This document shows positions 1 through 9,553 of a stretch of DNA of 64,000 nt, one piece after another. The stretch comes from Burkholderia arboris (GTDB lineage Bacteria; Pseudomonadota; Gammaproteobacteria; Burkholderiales; Burkholderiaceae): contig NZ_CABVPX010000008.1 in assembly GCF_902499125.1 (NCBI RefSeq), positions 186,001 through 250,000 of the forward strand. The letters are read 5' to 3'. Under the pieces are notes generated by a model that saw nothing but the letters and a program-made list of their open reading frames with translations, did no database searches and was not told where the DNA came from. Both the position numbers and the translations under genes were made by a program. The stretch's first letter is position 1. Each line of letters begins with the position of its first letter.

Positions 1-160
1 GATGCTGTGCGGGCCCGCGCCGCAGGGGATGGATCTCGACGAGGACGGCCTCGAGGACTACATGGGCAACAACATCGCCCGCCTCGTCGGCATCGAGCCG
101 ACCAAGCCGCCGAAGGATCTCGACGAAGCGCAGAAGCGCCTGACGTCGACCTACCTGTAG
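1..160 (+). CDS. C-terminal end of an unidentified protein (partial)
   Basis: Only the last 52 codons lie in the window; the reading frame is open from the first base and stops with TAG at 158-160. The visible tail is acidic and charged. Its segment NNIARLVGI faintly resembles the last helix of metal-dependent amidohydrolases (commonly N-x-x-R-L-x-G-L), but this is too little to assign a family. It lies 81 bp upstream of the UbiD-type gene on the same strand, so it probably belongs to the same catabolic operon. I do not recognise the gene. Confidence 0.6.
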   Translation, partial: MLCGPAPQGMDLDEDGLEDYMGNNIARLVGIEPTKPPKDLDEAQKRLTSTYL

Positions 161-241
161 CGCGCCGGCAGCCGGATCGCGTGCCGCCGCCGGCATGCGC
201 GGGGTCCGGCCGTTCCTCTCCCGCATCCGACGGAGTGCATC

Positions 242-1636
242 ATGGCGTCCAGTCTTTTCACCGAGCAGCAGGATTTCCACCACTTCGCGAACGCGTATCG
301 CGAACGCTTTCCGGACGACGTGCTGACGATCGGGCAGCCGCTGTCCGCCGACCAGGACGTCACGGCCGTCGTCGCGTCGCTTGCCGCGCGCGGCCGGCAT
401 GACATGCTCGTCTGCGAGCGCGTCGACGGGCTGTCGACGCCGCTCGTCACCAACGTATTTGCCTCCCGCACACGCATCGGCCGGTTGTTCGGCGTCGATG
501 CGAACGGGTTGTTCGACGCCTGGCAGCAGCGCGCAAACGCCCCCATCGCGCCGGTCGTCGTGCCGCACGGTCCTGTGCTCGATCACGTGGTCGAAGGCGA
601 CGCGGTCGACATTGCGCAGTTGCCGATGATCCGCCACTTCGAAACCGATCGCGGCCCATACGTGACCAACGCGGTGATCGTCGCCGAAGATCCGGTGACG
701 GGCGTCGCGAACCTCAGTTACCACCGCTCGATGCCGCATGCACGCAACGCGCTGGCGACGAGCCTGCATTCGCGCGGTCACCTGTGGCGGATGCTTCAGA
801 CAGCGAAGGCGCGCGGCGACACGCTGAACGTTGCGATGGTGATCGGCGCGCATCCGCTGTTCATGCTCGCGGCCGCCGCGCGCGTGCCGTTCGGCGCGGA
901 CGAGCGAGCAATCGCCGGCGGGCTGTTCGGCGCGCCGCTGCAACTCGTGCGCACGCCGCGTCACGGTATCGGCGTGCCCGCTGCCGCGGAGTTCGTGCTC
1001 GAAGGCACGATCGATCCCGACGCGCATGCCGAAGAAGGCCCGTTCGGCGAATTCACCGGCTATTCGTCAGACCGCTCGACCAACAACGTGCTGCGCATCG
1101 ACGCGATGATGCGGCGCAACGATGCATGGCTCGTCGACGTGGTCGGCGGCCCGTACGCGGAACATCTGACGCTCGCGCGGCTGCCGCGCGAAGCCGAGAT
1201 GAGCGAGAAGCTGAAAGCGCGCTTTCCGTCGGTCACCGCGATCCATTATCCGAACTCCGGCACGCACTTCCACTGTTACGTCGCGCTGAAGCAGTCGCGC
1301 GACGGCGAAGCGCGCCAGATCATGCTCGCACTGCTCGGCTGGGACCCGTACCTGAAGAACGTCGTCGCGGTCGACAGCGACATCGACATCGCCGACGACG
1401 CGCAGGTGCTGTGGGCGATCGCGACGCACTTCCAGCCGCACCGCGACCTGTTCGTCGTCGACGGCCTGCCCGGCAGCCCGCTCGATCCGTCGTCGTCGGC
1501 AGACGGCACGACGTCGCGGATGGGCATCGATGCGACGCGCGGCTCGCGCTTCGACAGCATACGCGCACGCGTCGGCGACGCCGCGGTGCAGCGCGCCGCG
1601 CAAGTCATTGCGCAACTCGGCGGAGCCACGCGATGA
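242..1636 (+). CDS. UbiD-family prenylated-FMN-dependent decarboxylase
   Basis: The 464-residue product has the length and architecture of UbiD-family reversible (de)carboxylases, cytosolic enzymes that use prenylated FMN. The conserved GPFGEFTG block at residues 266-273, which carries one of the catalytic acidic residues of the family, is intact. ATG 242 is preceded by GGAG seven bases upstream. The stop overlaps the next start (ATGA), and that next gene is the UbiX partner that makes the cofactor, so catalytic competence is likely. Neighbours (nucleobase-type permease, deaminase-like amidohydrolase) point to an aromatic or heteroaromatic acid rather than ubiquinone biosynthesis. The substrate cannot be read from sequence. 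Confidence 0.9.
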   Translation: MASSLFTEQQDFHHFANAYRERFPDDVLTIGQPLSADQDVTAVVASLAARGRHDMLVCERVDGLSTPLVTNVFASRTRIGRLFGVDANGLFDAWQQRANAPIAPVVVPHGPVLDHVVEGDAVDIAQLPMIRHFETDRGPYVTNAVIVAEDPVTGVANLSYHRSMPHARNALATSLHSRGHLWRMLQTAKARGDTLNVAMVIGAHPLFMLAAAARVPFGADERAIAGGLFGAPLQLVRTPRHGIGVPAAAEFVLEGTIDPDAHAEEGPFGEFTGYSSDRSTNNVLRIDAMMRRNDAWLVDVVGGPYAEHLTLARLPREAEMSEKLKARFPSVTAIHYPNSGTHFHCYVALKQSRDGEARQIMLALLGWDPYLKNVVAVDSDIDIADDAQVLWAIATHFQPHRDLFVVDGLPGSPLDPSSSADGTTSRMGIDATRGSRFDSIRARVGDAAVQRAAQVIAQLGGATR

Positions 1637-2247
1637 GCGCGCGGCGGCTCGTGGTCGGCATCAGCGGCGCATCCGGCTTCGTGTACGGGATGCGGCTGCT
1701 CGCGCTGCTGCGCGATCTCGACATCGAGACGCACGTGGTCGTATCGCGCGCCGCCGCGCTGACGATGGCGCACGAGACCGACTTCAAGCTGTCCGACATC
1801 ACGGCGCTCGCCAGTGTGCTGTACCGCAGCGACGACATCGCCGCGCCGATTTCGAGCGGCTCGTTCCGCACGCTCGGGATGATCGTCGCGCCGTGCTCGA
1901 TGAAGACGCTCGCCGAAATCGCGAGCGGCCTTTCATCCGGCCTGATCTCGCGCGCGGCCGACGTCGTGCTGAAGGAGCGCCGCCGGCTCGTACTGCTCGC
2001 ACGCGAGACGCCGTACACGCTCACGCACCTGCGCAACATGGCCGCCGTCACGGAGATGGGCGCGATCGTCGCACCCCCCGTGCCGGCGTTCTACGCGCGC
2101 CCTGCTTCGCTCGACCAGATGATCGACCACACGCTCGGCCGCGTGCTCGACCTGTTCGACCTCGATTCCCGCACCGTCCATCGCTGGAAAGAAAGCGAAT
2201 CCCTGCCCAATCCGCAGCCCAACCGACTCAACGGAGACGCATCATGA
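1633..2247 (+). CDS. ubiX: UbiX-like flavin prenyltransferase
   Basis: The 204-residue flavoprotein prenylates FMN to generate the prFMN cofactor of the UbiD enzyme encoded immediately upstream. The N-terminal nucleotide-binding motif GISGASG is at residues 9-15. The later S-x-x-T region (residues about 87-90, CSMKTLAEI) is the family signature. It is translationally coupled on both sides, with a 4-bp ATGA overlap with ubiD and another with the downstream GTPase gene. A housekeeping ubiX would not be embedded in a catabolic operon, so this is probably a dedicated copy, as in Pad1/VdcB-type systems. The family call is secure; the dedicated role is inferred. Confidence 0.92.
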   Translation: MSARRLVVGISGASGFVYGMRLLALLRDLDIETHVVVSRAAALTMAHETDFKLSDITALASVLYRSDDIAAPISSGSFRTLGMIVAPCSMKTLAEIASGLSSGLISRAADVVLKERRRLVLLARETPYTLTHLRNMAAVTEMGAIVAPPVPAFYARPASLDQMIDHTLGRVLDLFDLDSRTVHRWKESESLPNPQPNRLNGDAS

Positions 2248-3365
2248 CCCACATCCACACCACCCACAGCGACGTCGAAAAGATTCCGGTCACCGTGCTC
2301 ACGGGCTTTCTCGGCGCGGGCAAGACCACGCTGCTGAACTACATCCTGCGCGAGAAGCACGGCCGCAAGATCGCGGTGATCGAGAACGAGTTCGGCGAGA
2401 TCGGCATCGACGGCGGCCTCGTGCTCGAATCGACCGAGGAAATCTACGAGATGACGAACGGCTGCGTGTGCTGCGTCGGCGCGGTGCGCGAGGATCTCGT
2501 GCGCATCGTGCGGATGCTTGTCGCACGGCCCGACCGGCTCGATCACATCATCGTCGAGACGAGCGGGCTCGCCGATCCGTACCCGGTCGCGCAAACCTTC
2601 TTCCTCGACGATCCGATCGCGAAGGAGGTCGCACTCGACGCGGTGGTCACAATGGTCGACGCGAAGCATATCCGCGCGCACCTCGACGATCTCGTGCTCG
2701 ACGGCCGCGACAACCAGGCCGTCGACCAGATCGTTTGCGCAGACCGGATCGTGATCAACAAGGTCGATCTCGTCGAGACACCGGACGTCGATGCGCTGAC
2801 CGCACGGCTGCGCGAGCTGAACACGACGGCCGAGATCGTCACGTCGAGCTACGCGCAGGTCGATCTCGACCGCATCCTCGGGATCGGCGCGAACGAATTC
2901 GCGCAGATCCTCGTCGAGAGCGACGGGCTGCACGCCGATGCGCCGCATGCGGACGAACACGCGCACGAGCATGGCCACGACGAACACGACGACCATGCGC
3001 ACGACAGTCACGCCGCGCACGCACACGACGAAGACCACGACCATCACGAGCACGACGAAAGCGTGTCGTCGGTCGGCATCGAAGTCGAATCGGACGTCGA
3101 TCTCGACGCACTCGAAGCGTGGCTCGGCGAGCTGCGCCGTGCCGACACCGCAAACCTGTTCCGGATGAAAGGCATCCTCGCCGTGCAGGGCCGCGCGCAG
3201 CGCTACGTGCTGCAGGGCGTGCACGGCGTCATCGAACTGCGCGCCGCACAGGCGTGGGGGTGCGAGCCGCGCTCGTCGCGCATCGTTTTCATCGGCCGCG
3301 ATCTCGATCGCGCCGCGCTGACCGACCGTTTCCATGCCTGTCTCGCCGCGCCGGTCGCGGCCTGA
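2244..3365 (+). CDS. COG0523 (CobW/YjiA-type) GTPase with His-rich metal-binding segment
   Basis: This is a 373-residue G3E-family GTPase. Walker A GFLGAGKT is at residues 21-28 and the metal-binding C-x-C-C motif (CVCC) at residues 74-77. Between the GTPase and CobW C-terminal domains, roughly residues 229-272, is a histidine/aspartate-rich stretch with repeated H-x-H patterns, suited to Zn or Co binding. COG0523 proteins deliver metal to client enzymes or act under zinc limitation. The start overlaps the ubiX stop (ATGA), and the downstream amidohydrolase is a metalloenzyme, so that enzyme is the most plausible client (inference). No Zur box was recognised. Confidence 0.9.
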   Translation: MTHIHTTHSDVEKIPVTVLTGFLGAGKTTLLNYILREKHGRKIAVIENEFGEIGIDGGLVLESTEEIYEMTNGCVCCVGAVREDLVRIVRMLVARPDRLDHIIVETSGLADPYPVAQTFFLDDPIAKEVALDAVVTMVDAKHIRAHLDDLVLDGRDNQAVDQIVCADRIVINKVDLVETPDVDALTARLRELNTTAEIVTSSYAQVDLDRILGIGANEFAQILVESDGLHADAPHADEHAHEHGHDEHDDHAHDSHAAHAHDEDHDHHEHDESVSSVGIEVESDVDLDALEAWLGELRRADTANLFRMKGILAVQGRAQRYVLQGVHGVIELRAAQAWGCEPRSSRIVFIGRDLDRAALTDRFHACLAAPVAA

Positions 3366-3426
3366 CGGGCACGCCAGGCGGGCGCGCCATGCGCCCGCCC
3401 GATAACGAACCTCAGGAGACACGCCC

Positions 3427-4800
3427 ATGAACTCTGCTTCACATCCCGTCGATCGGGTCCTGCCGCGCCGCCAGATGCTGACGCTCGGCCTGCAGCACAT
3501 GCTCGTCGCCTACATCGGCGCGATCGCGGTGCCGCTGATCGTCGCATCGGCGCTGAAGATGTCGCCCGCCGACACGACCGTGCTGATCAGCACCGCGCTG
3601 TTCTGTTCCGGCATCTCGACGATCCTGCAGACGGTCGGCGTCTGGAAGCTCGGCGTGCGGCTGCCGATCCTGCAGGGCGTCGCGTTCAGCAGCGTCGGCC
3701 CCGTGATCGCGATCGGCATGACGCCGGGCGTGGGGTTCGCCGGCGTGTGCGGCGCGGTGATCGGCGCGGGCATCATCACGACCTTCGCGGCGCCGCTGGT
3801 CGGCCGGCTGCGCCGCCTGTTCCCGCCGGTCGTGACGGGCTGCATCGTCACCGTGATCGGGTTGCAGCTGTTTCCGGTCGCGTATCAATGGGCGGGCGGC
3901 GGCGACGCCGCGAAGCTGCAGTTCGGCGAGCTGTCGTTCCTCGCGGTCGCGCTCGTCGTCGCGGTCGTGATCCTCGCGGTCAACCGCTTCGCGAACGCGT
4001 TCCTGCGCAACCTGTCGGTGCTGATCGGGCTCGTCGCCGGCAGCCTGCTCGCGATCGCGCTCGGAATGGGCAACTTCACCAACGTCGCGGCCGCGCCGTG
4101 GTTCACCGTGCCCTACCCGTTCCACTTCGGCACGCCGGTGTTCGCGATCGTGCCGGTGCTGACGATGGTCGTCGTGATGATCGTGCAGATGGTCGAATCG
4201 ATGGGCCTGTTCGTCGCGATCGGCGACATCGTCGAGAAGCAGGTGAGCGAGGAGGATGTCGTGCGCGGGCTGCGTGCGAACGGCGTCGCGAGCGCGATCG
4301 CCGGCACCTTCGCCGCGTTCCCGTTCATCGCGTTCATGGAGAACGTCGGGCTCGTGATCCTGACCGGCGTGCGCAGCCGCTGGATCGTCGCGGTCAGCGG
4401 CGTGCTGATGTGCGTCGTCGCGCTGGTACCGAAGATCGGCGCGATCGTCGCGTCCACGCCGTCGGCCGCGCTCGGCGGCGCGGGCATCGCGATGTTCGGC
4501 GTGGTGGTGGCGGCCGGCGTGCAGACGCTCGCGAAAGTCGATTTCGAGAACAACCGCTACAACGTGCTGATCGTCGGCTTCACGATCGCCACCGCGCTGA
4601 TTCCGGTGATGGCGCCGAAGGTGTTCGCGCACATGCCCGACTGGACGCAGCCGTTCCTGCACAGCGGCGTCGTGCTCGCGTGCCTCGTGTCGGTCCTGCT
4701 CAATGCCTTGCTCAACGGCGTGCCGGCGGCGGCGCCCGTTGAATCGCACGCCCATGCCGACGCCGCGCACCGCAGCCCGATGGCGCGCGAGTGCGACTGA
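3427..4800 (+). CDS. NCS2-family nucleobase/xanthine-uracil permease
   Basis: A 457-residue polytopic inner-membrane protein of the nucleobase-ascorbate transporter family, about 14 membrane segments. The TM1 QH motif is present (GLQHML, near residue 21). The family signature in TM10 is E305-N-V-G followed by T-G-V-R-S-R. NCS2 carriers are proton symporters for uracil, xanthine, urate and similar bases. An AGGAGA ribosome site precedes ATG 3427. Its place between prFMN decarboxylase genes and an amidohydrolase implies that it imports the heterocycle metabolised by this operon. The exact substrate is unknown. Confidence 0.93.
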   Translation: MNSASHPVDRVLPRRQMLTLGLQHMLVAYIGAIAVPLIVASALKMSPADTTVLISTALFCSGISTILQTVGVWKLGVRLPILQGVAFSSVGPVIAIGMTPGVGFAGVCGAVIGAGIITTFAAPLVGRLRRLFPPVVTGCIVTVIGLQLFPVAYQWAGGGDAAKLQFGELSFLAVALVVAVVILAVNRFANAFLRNLSVLIGLVAGSLLAIALGMGNFTNVAAAPWFTVPYPFHFGTPVFAIVPVLTMVVVMIVQMVESMGLFVAIGDIVEKQVSEEDVVRGLRANGVASAIAGTFAAFPFIAFMENVGLVILTGVRSRWIVAVSGVLMCVVALVPKIGAIVASTPSAALGGAGIAMFGVVVAAGVQTLAKVDFENNRYNVLIVGFTIATALIPVMAPKVFAHMPDWTQPFLHSGVVLACLVSVLLNALLNGVPAAAPVESHAHADAAHRSPMARECD

Positions 4801-4887
4801 CCGGCTTCCTGCCGCGCGAGGCATCGTGCCTGCGCGCGGCGCCTGACGCATAACGACCCGACCATCCGACTCCGAGGAGACCCGACC

Positions 4888-6270
4888 ATGAGCGTTCCTT
4901 CTTCTTCGCTGCTGATCCGCAACCCGATCGCGGTCATGAGCGGCCGCGCCGGCGACGCCGCGCGGCTCGGCCAGGCCGACCTGCGCATCCGCGACGGCAG
5001 GATCGACGCAATCGCGCCCGGTCTCGCGCCGCTGCCCGGCGAACGCGTGATCGATGCAAGCCATTGCGTCGTTTATCCGGGCTGGATCAACACGCATCAT
5101 CACCTGTTCCAGAACCTGCTGAAGGGCGTGCCGGCCGGCATCGACGCGGACCTGCAGGAATGGCTCGCGGCCGTGCCGTATCCGCGCGTCGCGCGCTTCA
5201 CGCCGGAACTGGCACGCATCGCGGCTCGGCTCGGCTTCGCGGAACTGCTGCTGTCCGGCGTGACGACCTGCGCCGACCATCACTATCTGTATCACGCGAA
5301 CGGCACGACCGAGACCGGCGACCTGCTGTTCGACGAAGCGGCCAGCTTCGGGATGCGCTTCGTGCTGTGCCGCGGCGGTGCACTGCAGGCGGCCGGCGAT
5401 CACCCGGGCTTCGCCGGCACCGCGCTGCAGCCCGAGACGCTCGACCAGATGCTCGCGGATATCGAGCGGCTCAAGGCGCGCTATCACGATGCAGGCGCGG
5501 CATCGATGCGCCGCGTGGTCGTCGCACCGACGACGCCGACCTTCTCGCTGCCGCCCGGCCTGCTGCCCGAAGTCGCGCGTGCGGCGCGCGGCATGGGCCT
5601 GCGGCTGCATTCGCATTTGTCGGAGACGACGCGCTACGTCGATTTCTGCCGCGAGCGCTTCGGCAAGCTGCCCGTCGAATTCGTCGCCGAACACGAATGG
5701 CTCGGCCCGGATGTGTGGTTCGCGCACCTGGTCCATCTCGAAGCAAGCGAGATCGCGATGCTCGCGGAAACGGGCACCGGCTGCTCGCACTGCCCCGTCA
5801 GCAACGCGCGACTCGGCAGCGGCATTGCACCCGCGCCGCGCATGGCGGCGGCCGGCGTGCCGGTGTCGCTCGGCGTCGACGGTGTTGCGTCGAACGAATC
5901 GGGCAGCATGACGCACGAAGCGAATTTCGCGTGGCTCGTGCACCGCGCGGCGCATGGTGCGTCGGCCACCACCGTCGAGGGCGTGCTGCACTGGGGCACG
6001 CAGGGCGGCGCGCGCGTGCTCGGGCTGGAGGCGGTCGGCACGCTCGCCGTCGGACAGGCCGCCGATCTCGTGCTGTACGACGTGAGCGGCCCGCGCTTCA
6101 ACGGCTTCCACGACGATGCGATCGCGCCGGTGGCGGCCGGCGAACCGGCGCCGGTGAAGTACACCATCGTGAACGGCCGCGTCGTGGTGGATAACGGCGA
6201 GATTCCGGGCCTCGACCTCGCGGCGCTGCGCCGCGAGGCGGTCGATGCGGTACGGCAGCTGCTCGACTGA
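4888..6270 (+). CDS. amidohydrolase, 8-oxoguanine deaminase / hydroxyatrazine hydrolase type
   Basis: The 460-residue product is a complete amidohydrolase-superfamily enzyme of the guanine/8-oxoguanine deaminase-AtzB branch. The first metal motif is H70-H-H72. The later HSHLSET motif supplies another metal or substrate histidine, and the GVDGVASNES segment carries the catalytic Asp. Members remove amino or alkylamino groups from purine or triazine rings using one metal ion in the cytosol. It starts 87 bp after the NCS2 permease behind a GAGGAGA site. With the permease this fits deamination of an imported N-heterocycle. Which ring cannot be decided from sequence. Confidence 0.88.
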   Translation: MSVPSSSLLIRNPIAVMSGRAGDAARLGQADLRIRDGRIDAIAPGLAPLPGERVIDASHCVVYPGWINTHHHLFQNLLKGVPAGIDADLQEWLAAVPYPRVARFTPELARIAARLGFAELLLSGVTTCADHHYLYHANGTTETGDLLFDEAASFGMRFVLCRGGALQAAGDHPGFAGTALQPETLDQMLADIERLKARYHDAGAASMRRVVVAPTTPTFSLPPGLLPEVARAARGMGLRLHSHLSETTRYVDFCRERFGKLPVEFVAEHEWLGPDVWFAHLVHLEASEIAMLAETGTGCSHCPVSNARLGSGIAPAPRMAAAGVPVSLGVDGVASNESGSMTHEANFAWLVHRAAHGASATTVEGVLHWGTQGGARVLGLEAVGTLAVGQAADLVLYDVSGPRFNGFHDDAIAPVAAGEPAPVKYTIVNGRVVVDNGEIPGLDLAALRREAVDAVRQLLD

Positions 6271-6284
6271 CGGGAGGCGACGCG

Positions 6285-7010
6285 ATGAATCCACGCATCC
6301 GCATCGGCATCCTGACGCCGTCGTCGAACACCGCGCTCGAACCGCTGACGACCGAGATCGTCGCCGGCCTGCCGAACGTCAGCGTGCATTTCGCGCGCTT
6401 CACGGTGACCGAGATCGCACTCGATGCGGCCGCGCTCGACCAGTTCGATGCGGCGCGCATCCTCGTCGCGGCGCGACAGCTTGCCGATGCGCGTGTCGAC
6501 GTGATCGGCTGGAGCGGCACGTCGGCCGGCTGGCTCGGTTTCGAGCGGGACGCCGCGCTGTGCCGCAGTATCGAGAAAGCAACCGGGATTCCGGCGACGA
6601 CTTCGGTGCTCGCGCTGAACGAACTGCTCGAACGCACCGGCGTGCGACGGCTCGGCCTCGTCACGCCCTATCTCGACGACGTGCAGCAACGGATCGTGCG
6701 TCAATACGCGCAGCTCGGCATCGAGTGCGCAGCGGAACAGCATCTGGGGCTGCGCGACAACTACAGCTTCGCTGAAGTGCCCGATACGCAGCTCGCGGCA
6801 TTGATGCGCAACACGGCGCAGGCCCGACCGGATGCGGTCGTCACGTTCTGCACGAACCTGCATGCCGCGCATCTGGCCGGTCCGTTCGAGCAGGCGACGG
6901 GGATCGCGGCGTACGACACGGTGTCGACAGTGGTGTGGAAGGCGCTGAGGATCGCGGAGGTCGATACGCGCGGGTTGGCGCGGTGGGGGAAGCTGTTCCA
7001 GATGAGTTGA
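6285..7010 (+). CDS. arylmalonate decarboxylase / maleate isomerase-like protein (Asp/Glu racemase fold)
   Basis: The 241-residue product belongs to the Asp/Glu/hydantoin racemase superfamily, maleate isomerase-AMDase branch. The N-terminal signature GILTPSSNTALEP (residues 8-20) is typical. The first catalytic cysteine position reads G78-T79-S80 with no cysteine, while the second is present as C189 in FCTNLH. A single C-terminal Cys (C188) with G-T-S at the other site is the arrangement of arylmalonate decarboxylase, whereas maleate isomerases and racemases use two cysteines. It follows the amidohydrolase by 14 bp, so it is cotranscribed. It may be a decarboxylase or a one-base isomerase of a ring-cleavage product. 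Confidence 0.8.
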   Translation: MNPRIRIGILTPSSNTALEPLTTEIVAGLPNVSVHFARFTVTEIALDAAALDQFDAARILVAARQLADARVDVIGWSGTSAGWLGFERDAALCRSIEKATGIPATTSVLALNELLERTGVRRLGLVTPYLDDVQQRIVRQYAQLGIECAAEQHLGLRDNYSFAEVPDTQLAALMRNTAQARPDAVVTFCTNLHAAHLAGPFEQATGIAAYDTVSTVVWKALRIAEVDTRGLARWGKLFQMS

Positions 7011-7116
7011 TGCGCGTCGCCGCCGCCGCGAGTATGCTTGAGCTTCGAACGCTCTCCAACACGCGGCGGCACGGCGAACGCGATACCGGTGCCCCGCCAA
7101 CCGTCATTCACCATCG

Positions 7117-8358
7117 ATGGATTTCGACGTCATCGTTCTCGGCGCCGGCATTGTCGGCGTCTCGGCCGCGCTGCACCTGCAGGATCGCGGGCGCAAGGTC
7201 GCCCTCGTCGATCGCGGTGCGCCCGGCGAAGGCACGAGCTTCGGCAATGCAGGCCTGATCGAGCGCTCGTCGGTCGAACCGTATCCGTTCCCGCGCAGCC
7301 CGTTCACGCTGATGCGCTATGCGCTGAACCGCTCGACCGATCTTTACTGGCACAGCGCGTCGCTGCCCGCGTTTGCGCCGTGGCTCGCGCGGTTCTGGTG
7401 GGAATCGGCGCCGCTGCGTCATGCGGCCGCTTCGCGCGACATGCTGCCGCTGATCGAACGCTGCATCGTCGAACACGACGCGCTGATCGCGCGGGCCGGC
7501 GCCGGCGAGCTGATCCGCGCGAACGGCTGGCTGGAAGCGTTCCGCACGCCGGCCGCATTCGAACGCGGCGTGGCCGAAGCCGGCCTCACCGCGCGCCGCC
7601 ACGGGCTCGGCATCACGCCGCTCGACGCGGCCGCGCTGCTCGCGCACGAACCGAGCCTCGCGCCCGGCTTCTGCGGCGCGCTGCACTGGCTCGATCCGAA
7701 AAGCGTCGTCGATCCTTCCGCGCTGGTCAAAGCGTATGCGCAACTGTTCGTACAAGGCGGCGGCACGCTGCTCACCGGCGACGCCGCTAGCCTCGACGCG
7801 CTGTCGCCCGGCTGGCAGGTTCACACGCAGGATGGCGCGGCCGCCGCACCGGCCGTCGTCGTCGCGCTCGGCCCGTGGTCCGACACGGTGTTCGGCAAGT
7901 TCGGCTACAAGATCCCGCTGCGCGAGAAGCGCGGCTATCACATGCACTACGCGCCGTCCGCGCGCGGCGTGCCGTCGGCGCCGATCGTCGATCGCGAATA
8001 CGGCTACGTGATCGCGCCGATGCGGCGCGGGCTGCGATTGACGACGGGTGTCGAGATCGCGCGGCGCCGCGTGCCGCCGACCGGCGTGCAGCTCGAACGC
8101 GCGGAACGCGTTGCCCGCCCCGTGTTCGGCTTCGGCGAGCGGCTCGACCCGCATCCGTGGCTCGGCTTCCGGCCGTGCACGCCGGACATGCGCCCGGTGA
8201 TCGGCCCCGCGCCCGCCCATCGCGGGCTGTGGTTCGCGTTCGGGCACAACCACCACGGGCTCACGCTCGGCCCCGTCACCGGCCGCCTGCTGGCCGAGAT
8301 GATGACCGGCGAAGCGCCGTTCACCGATCCGGCGCCGTATCGCGCGGACCGCTTCTGA
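7117..8358 (+). CDS. FAD-dependent oxidoreductase, DadA/glycine-oxidase type
   Basis: The 413-residue product has the Rossmann dinucleotide motif GAGIVG at residues 8-13, an acidic strand end (LVDRGAPGEGTSFGNAG) and the C-terminal DAO-fold block RPCTPDMRPVIGP. This is the layout of D-amino acid dehydrogenases that pass electrons to the respiratory chain. It is 106 bp downstream of the AMDase-like gene, same strand, with only a weak ribosome site. It may be the last gene of the operon, oxidising an amino-acid-like product, or have its own promoter. It converges on the lactate dehydrogenase gene. Confidence 0.85.
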   Translation: MDFDVIVLGAGIVGVSAALHLQDRGRKVALVDRGAPGEGTSFGNAGLIERSSVEPYPFPRSPFTLMRYALNRSTDLYWHSASLPAFAPWLARFWWESAPLRHAAASRDMLPLIERCIVEHDALIARAGAGELIRANGWLEAFRTPAAFERGVAEAGLTARRHGLGITPLDAAALLAHEPSLAPGFCGALHWLDPKSVVDPSALVKAYAQLFVQGGGTLLTGDAASLDALSPGWQVHTQDGAAAAPAVVVALGPWSDTVFGKFGYKIPLREKRGYHMHYAPSARGVPSAPIVDREYGYVIAPMRRGLRLTTGVEIARRRVPPTGVQLERAERVARPVFGFGERLDPHPWLGFRPCTPDMRPVIGPAPAHRGLWFAFGHNHHGLTLGPVTGRLLAEMMTGEAPFTDPAPYRADRF

Positions 8359-8407
8359 ACGCGCGATACCCGCCGGCACGCCGTCACGACCGGCGCCGGG
8401 CCCGCCG

Positions 8408-9553
8408 TCAGCGAAAGCGGAGCTGATTTCGCCCCAACTGCGCAACGGACGAGCACCCCATCAGCCGCATGTCCCGTTCGATTTCCGCGCGCATCAGCTG
8501 CAACGCGCGCTCGACGCCGGGCTGACCGGCCGCGGCGAGCGGGAACAGGTAATAGCGCCCCAGCCCGACCGCCTTCGCGCCCAGCGCCAGCGCCTTCAAC
8601 ACGTGCGAACCCCGCTGCACGCCGCCGTCCATCATCACGTCGATCCGGTCGCCCACCGCGTCGACCACCTCGGCCAGCTGATCGAACGCGGCGCGCGAGC
8701 CGTCCAGCTGGCGGCCGCCGTGGTTCGACAACACGATGCCGGTACAGCCGATGTCCGCCGCCCTGCGGGCGTCCTCGACCGAAATGACGCCTTTCAGGCA
8801 AAACTGCCCGTTCCATTCCCGCACCATGGCGGCGACATCGTCCCATGTCATCGACGGATCCAGCATTTCCGTGAAGTAGCGGCTGATCGACATCGCGCCG
8901 CCCCCCATGTCGACATGCTGGTCGAGTTGCGGCAAACGGAACCGCTCGTGGGTGAGATAGTTGAGCGCCCAGGCCGGCTTCAACGCGAACTGGGTCAGCC
9001 CCGCGAGATTCAACCTGAACGGAATCGAGAAGCCGGTTCGCTTGTCCCGCTCGCGATTGCCGCCGGTGATGCTGTCCACCGTCAGCATCATCACGTTCAC
9101 GCCGGCCTGCCTGGAGCGGTTCATCATCTCGCGGTTGAGGCCGCGATCCTTGTGAAAGTAGAACTGGTACACCTGCGGGCCCTGGCTGATCGCGCGGGCT
9201 TCCTCAAGGCTCACGGTGCCGAGCGACGACACGCCGAACATCGTGTCGAATTTTGCGGCCGCGGCTGCGACGGCGCGCTCGCCGTCGTGGTGAAACAGGC
9301 GTTGCAGCGCCGTCGGCGAGCAATAAACCGGCATGCCGAGCTTTTGCCCCATGACCGTCACCGACAGGTCGACGTCGCGCACGCCACGCAACACGTTCGG
9401 CACCAGGTCGCAGCTTTCGAACGCGCTCGTATTGCGTCGATACGTGACTTCGTCGTCCGCCGCGCCGTCGATGTAATTGAAGATCGGCCCCGGCAACCGC
9501 CGTCTGGCCAGCTCACGGAAGTCGTGGAAATTGTGGCAATCGTTCACGCGCAT
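8408..9553 (-). CDS. FMN-dependent L-lactate / alpha-hydroxy-acid dehydrogenase (LldD type)
   Basis: The 381-residue product is a full-length alpha-hydroxy-acid oxidase-family flavoprotein. The catalytic base is H278 in SNHGGRQLDG, and the C-terminal FMN-phosphate site is DGGVQRGSHVLKALALGA. LldD enzymes oxidise L-lactate to pyruvate at the membrane and donate electrons to quinone. It is the most downstream gene of the same-strand fucose locus, 180 bp after the FadR-type regulator. The hydrolase that ends that fucose pathway releases pyruvate plus L-lactate, so an L-lactate dehydrogenase here closes the route. Other 2-hydroxy acids remain possible substrates. Confidence 0.87.
   Translation of the reverse strand: MRVNDCHNFHDFRELARRRLPGPIFNYIDGAADDEVTYRRNTSAFESCDLVPNVLRGVRDVDLSVTVMGQKLGMPVYCSPTALQRLFHHDGERAVAAAAAKFDTMFGVSSLGTVSLEEARAISQGPQVYQFYFHKDRGLNREMMNRSRQAGVNVMMLTVDSITGGNRERDKRTGFSIPFRLNLAGLTQFALKPAWALNYLTHERFRLPQLDQHVDMGGGAMSISRYFTEMLDPSMTWDDVAAMVREWNGQFCLKGVISVEDARRAADIGCTGIVLSNHGGRQLDGSRAAFDQLAEVVDAVGDRIDVMMDGGVQRGSHVLKALALGAKAVGLGRYYLFPLAAAGQPGVERALQLMRAEIERDMRLMGCSSVAQLGRNQLRFR

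Noticed and set aside
1530..2243. N-terminal extension of the COG0523 frame
   Set aside because: The frame is open far upstream but overlaps ubiD and ubiX in another frame. ATG 2244, coupled to the ubiX stop, begins the normal N-terminus.
2929..3060. short tandem repeat or CRISPR-like array
   Set aside because: The repetitive look comes from His/Asp codons of the metal-binding insertion in the GTPase; units are irregular and in frame.
3439..6294. 951-codon open frame on the minus strand
   Set aside because: It is antisense to the NCS2 permease and amidohydrolase genes, both clear families. Its translation is Arg/His/Asp-rich low-complexity sequence, as expected from high-GC third-position bias.
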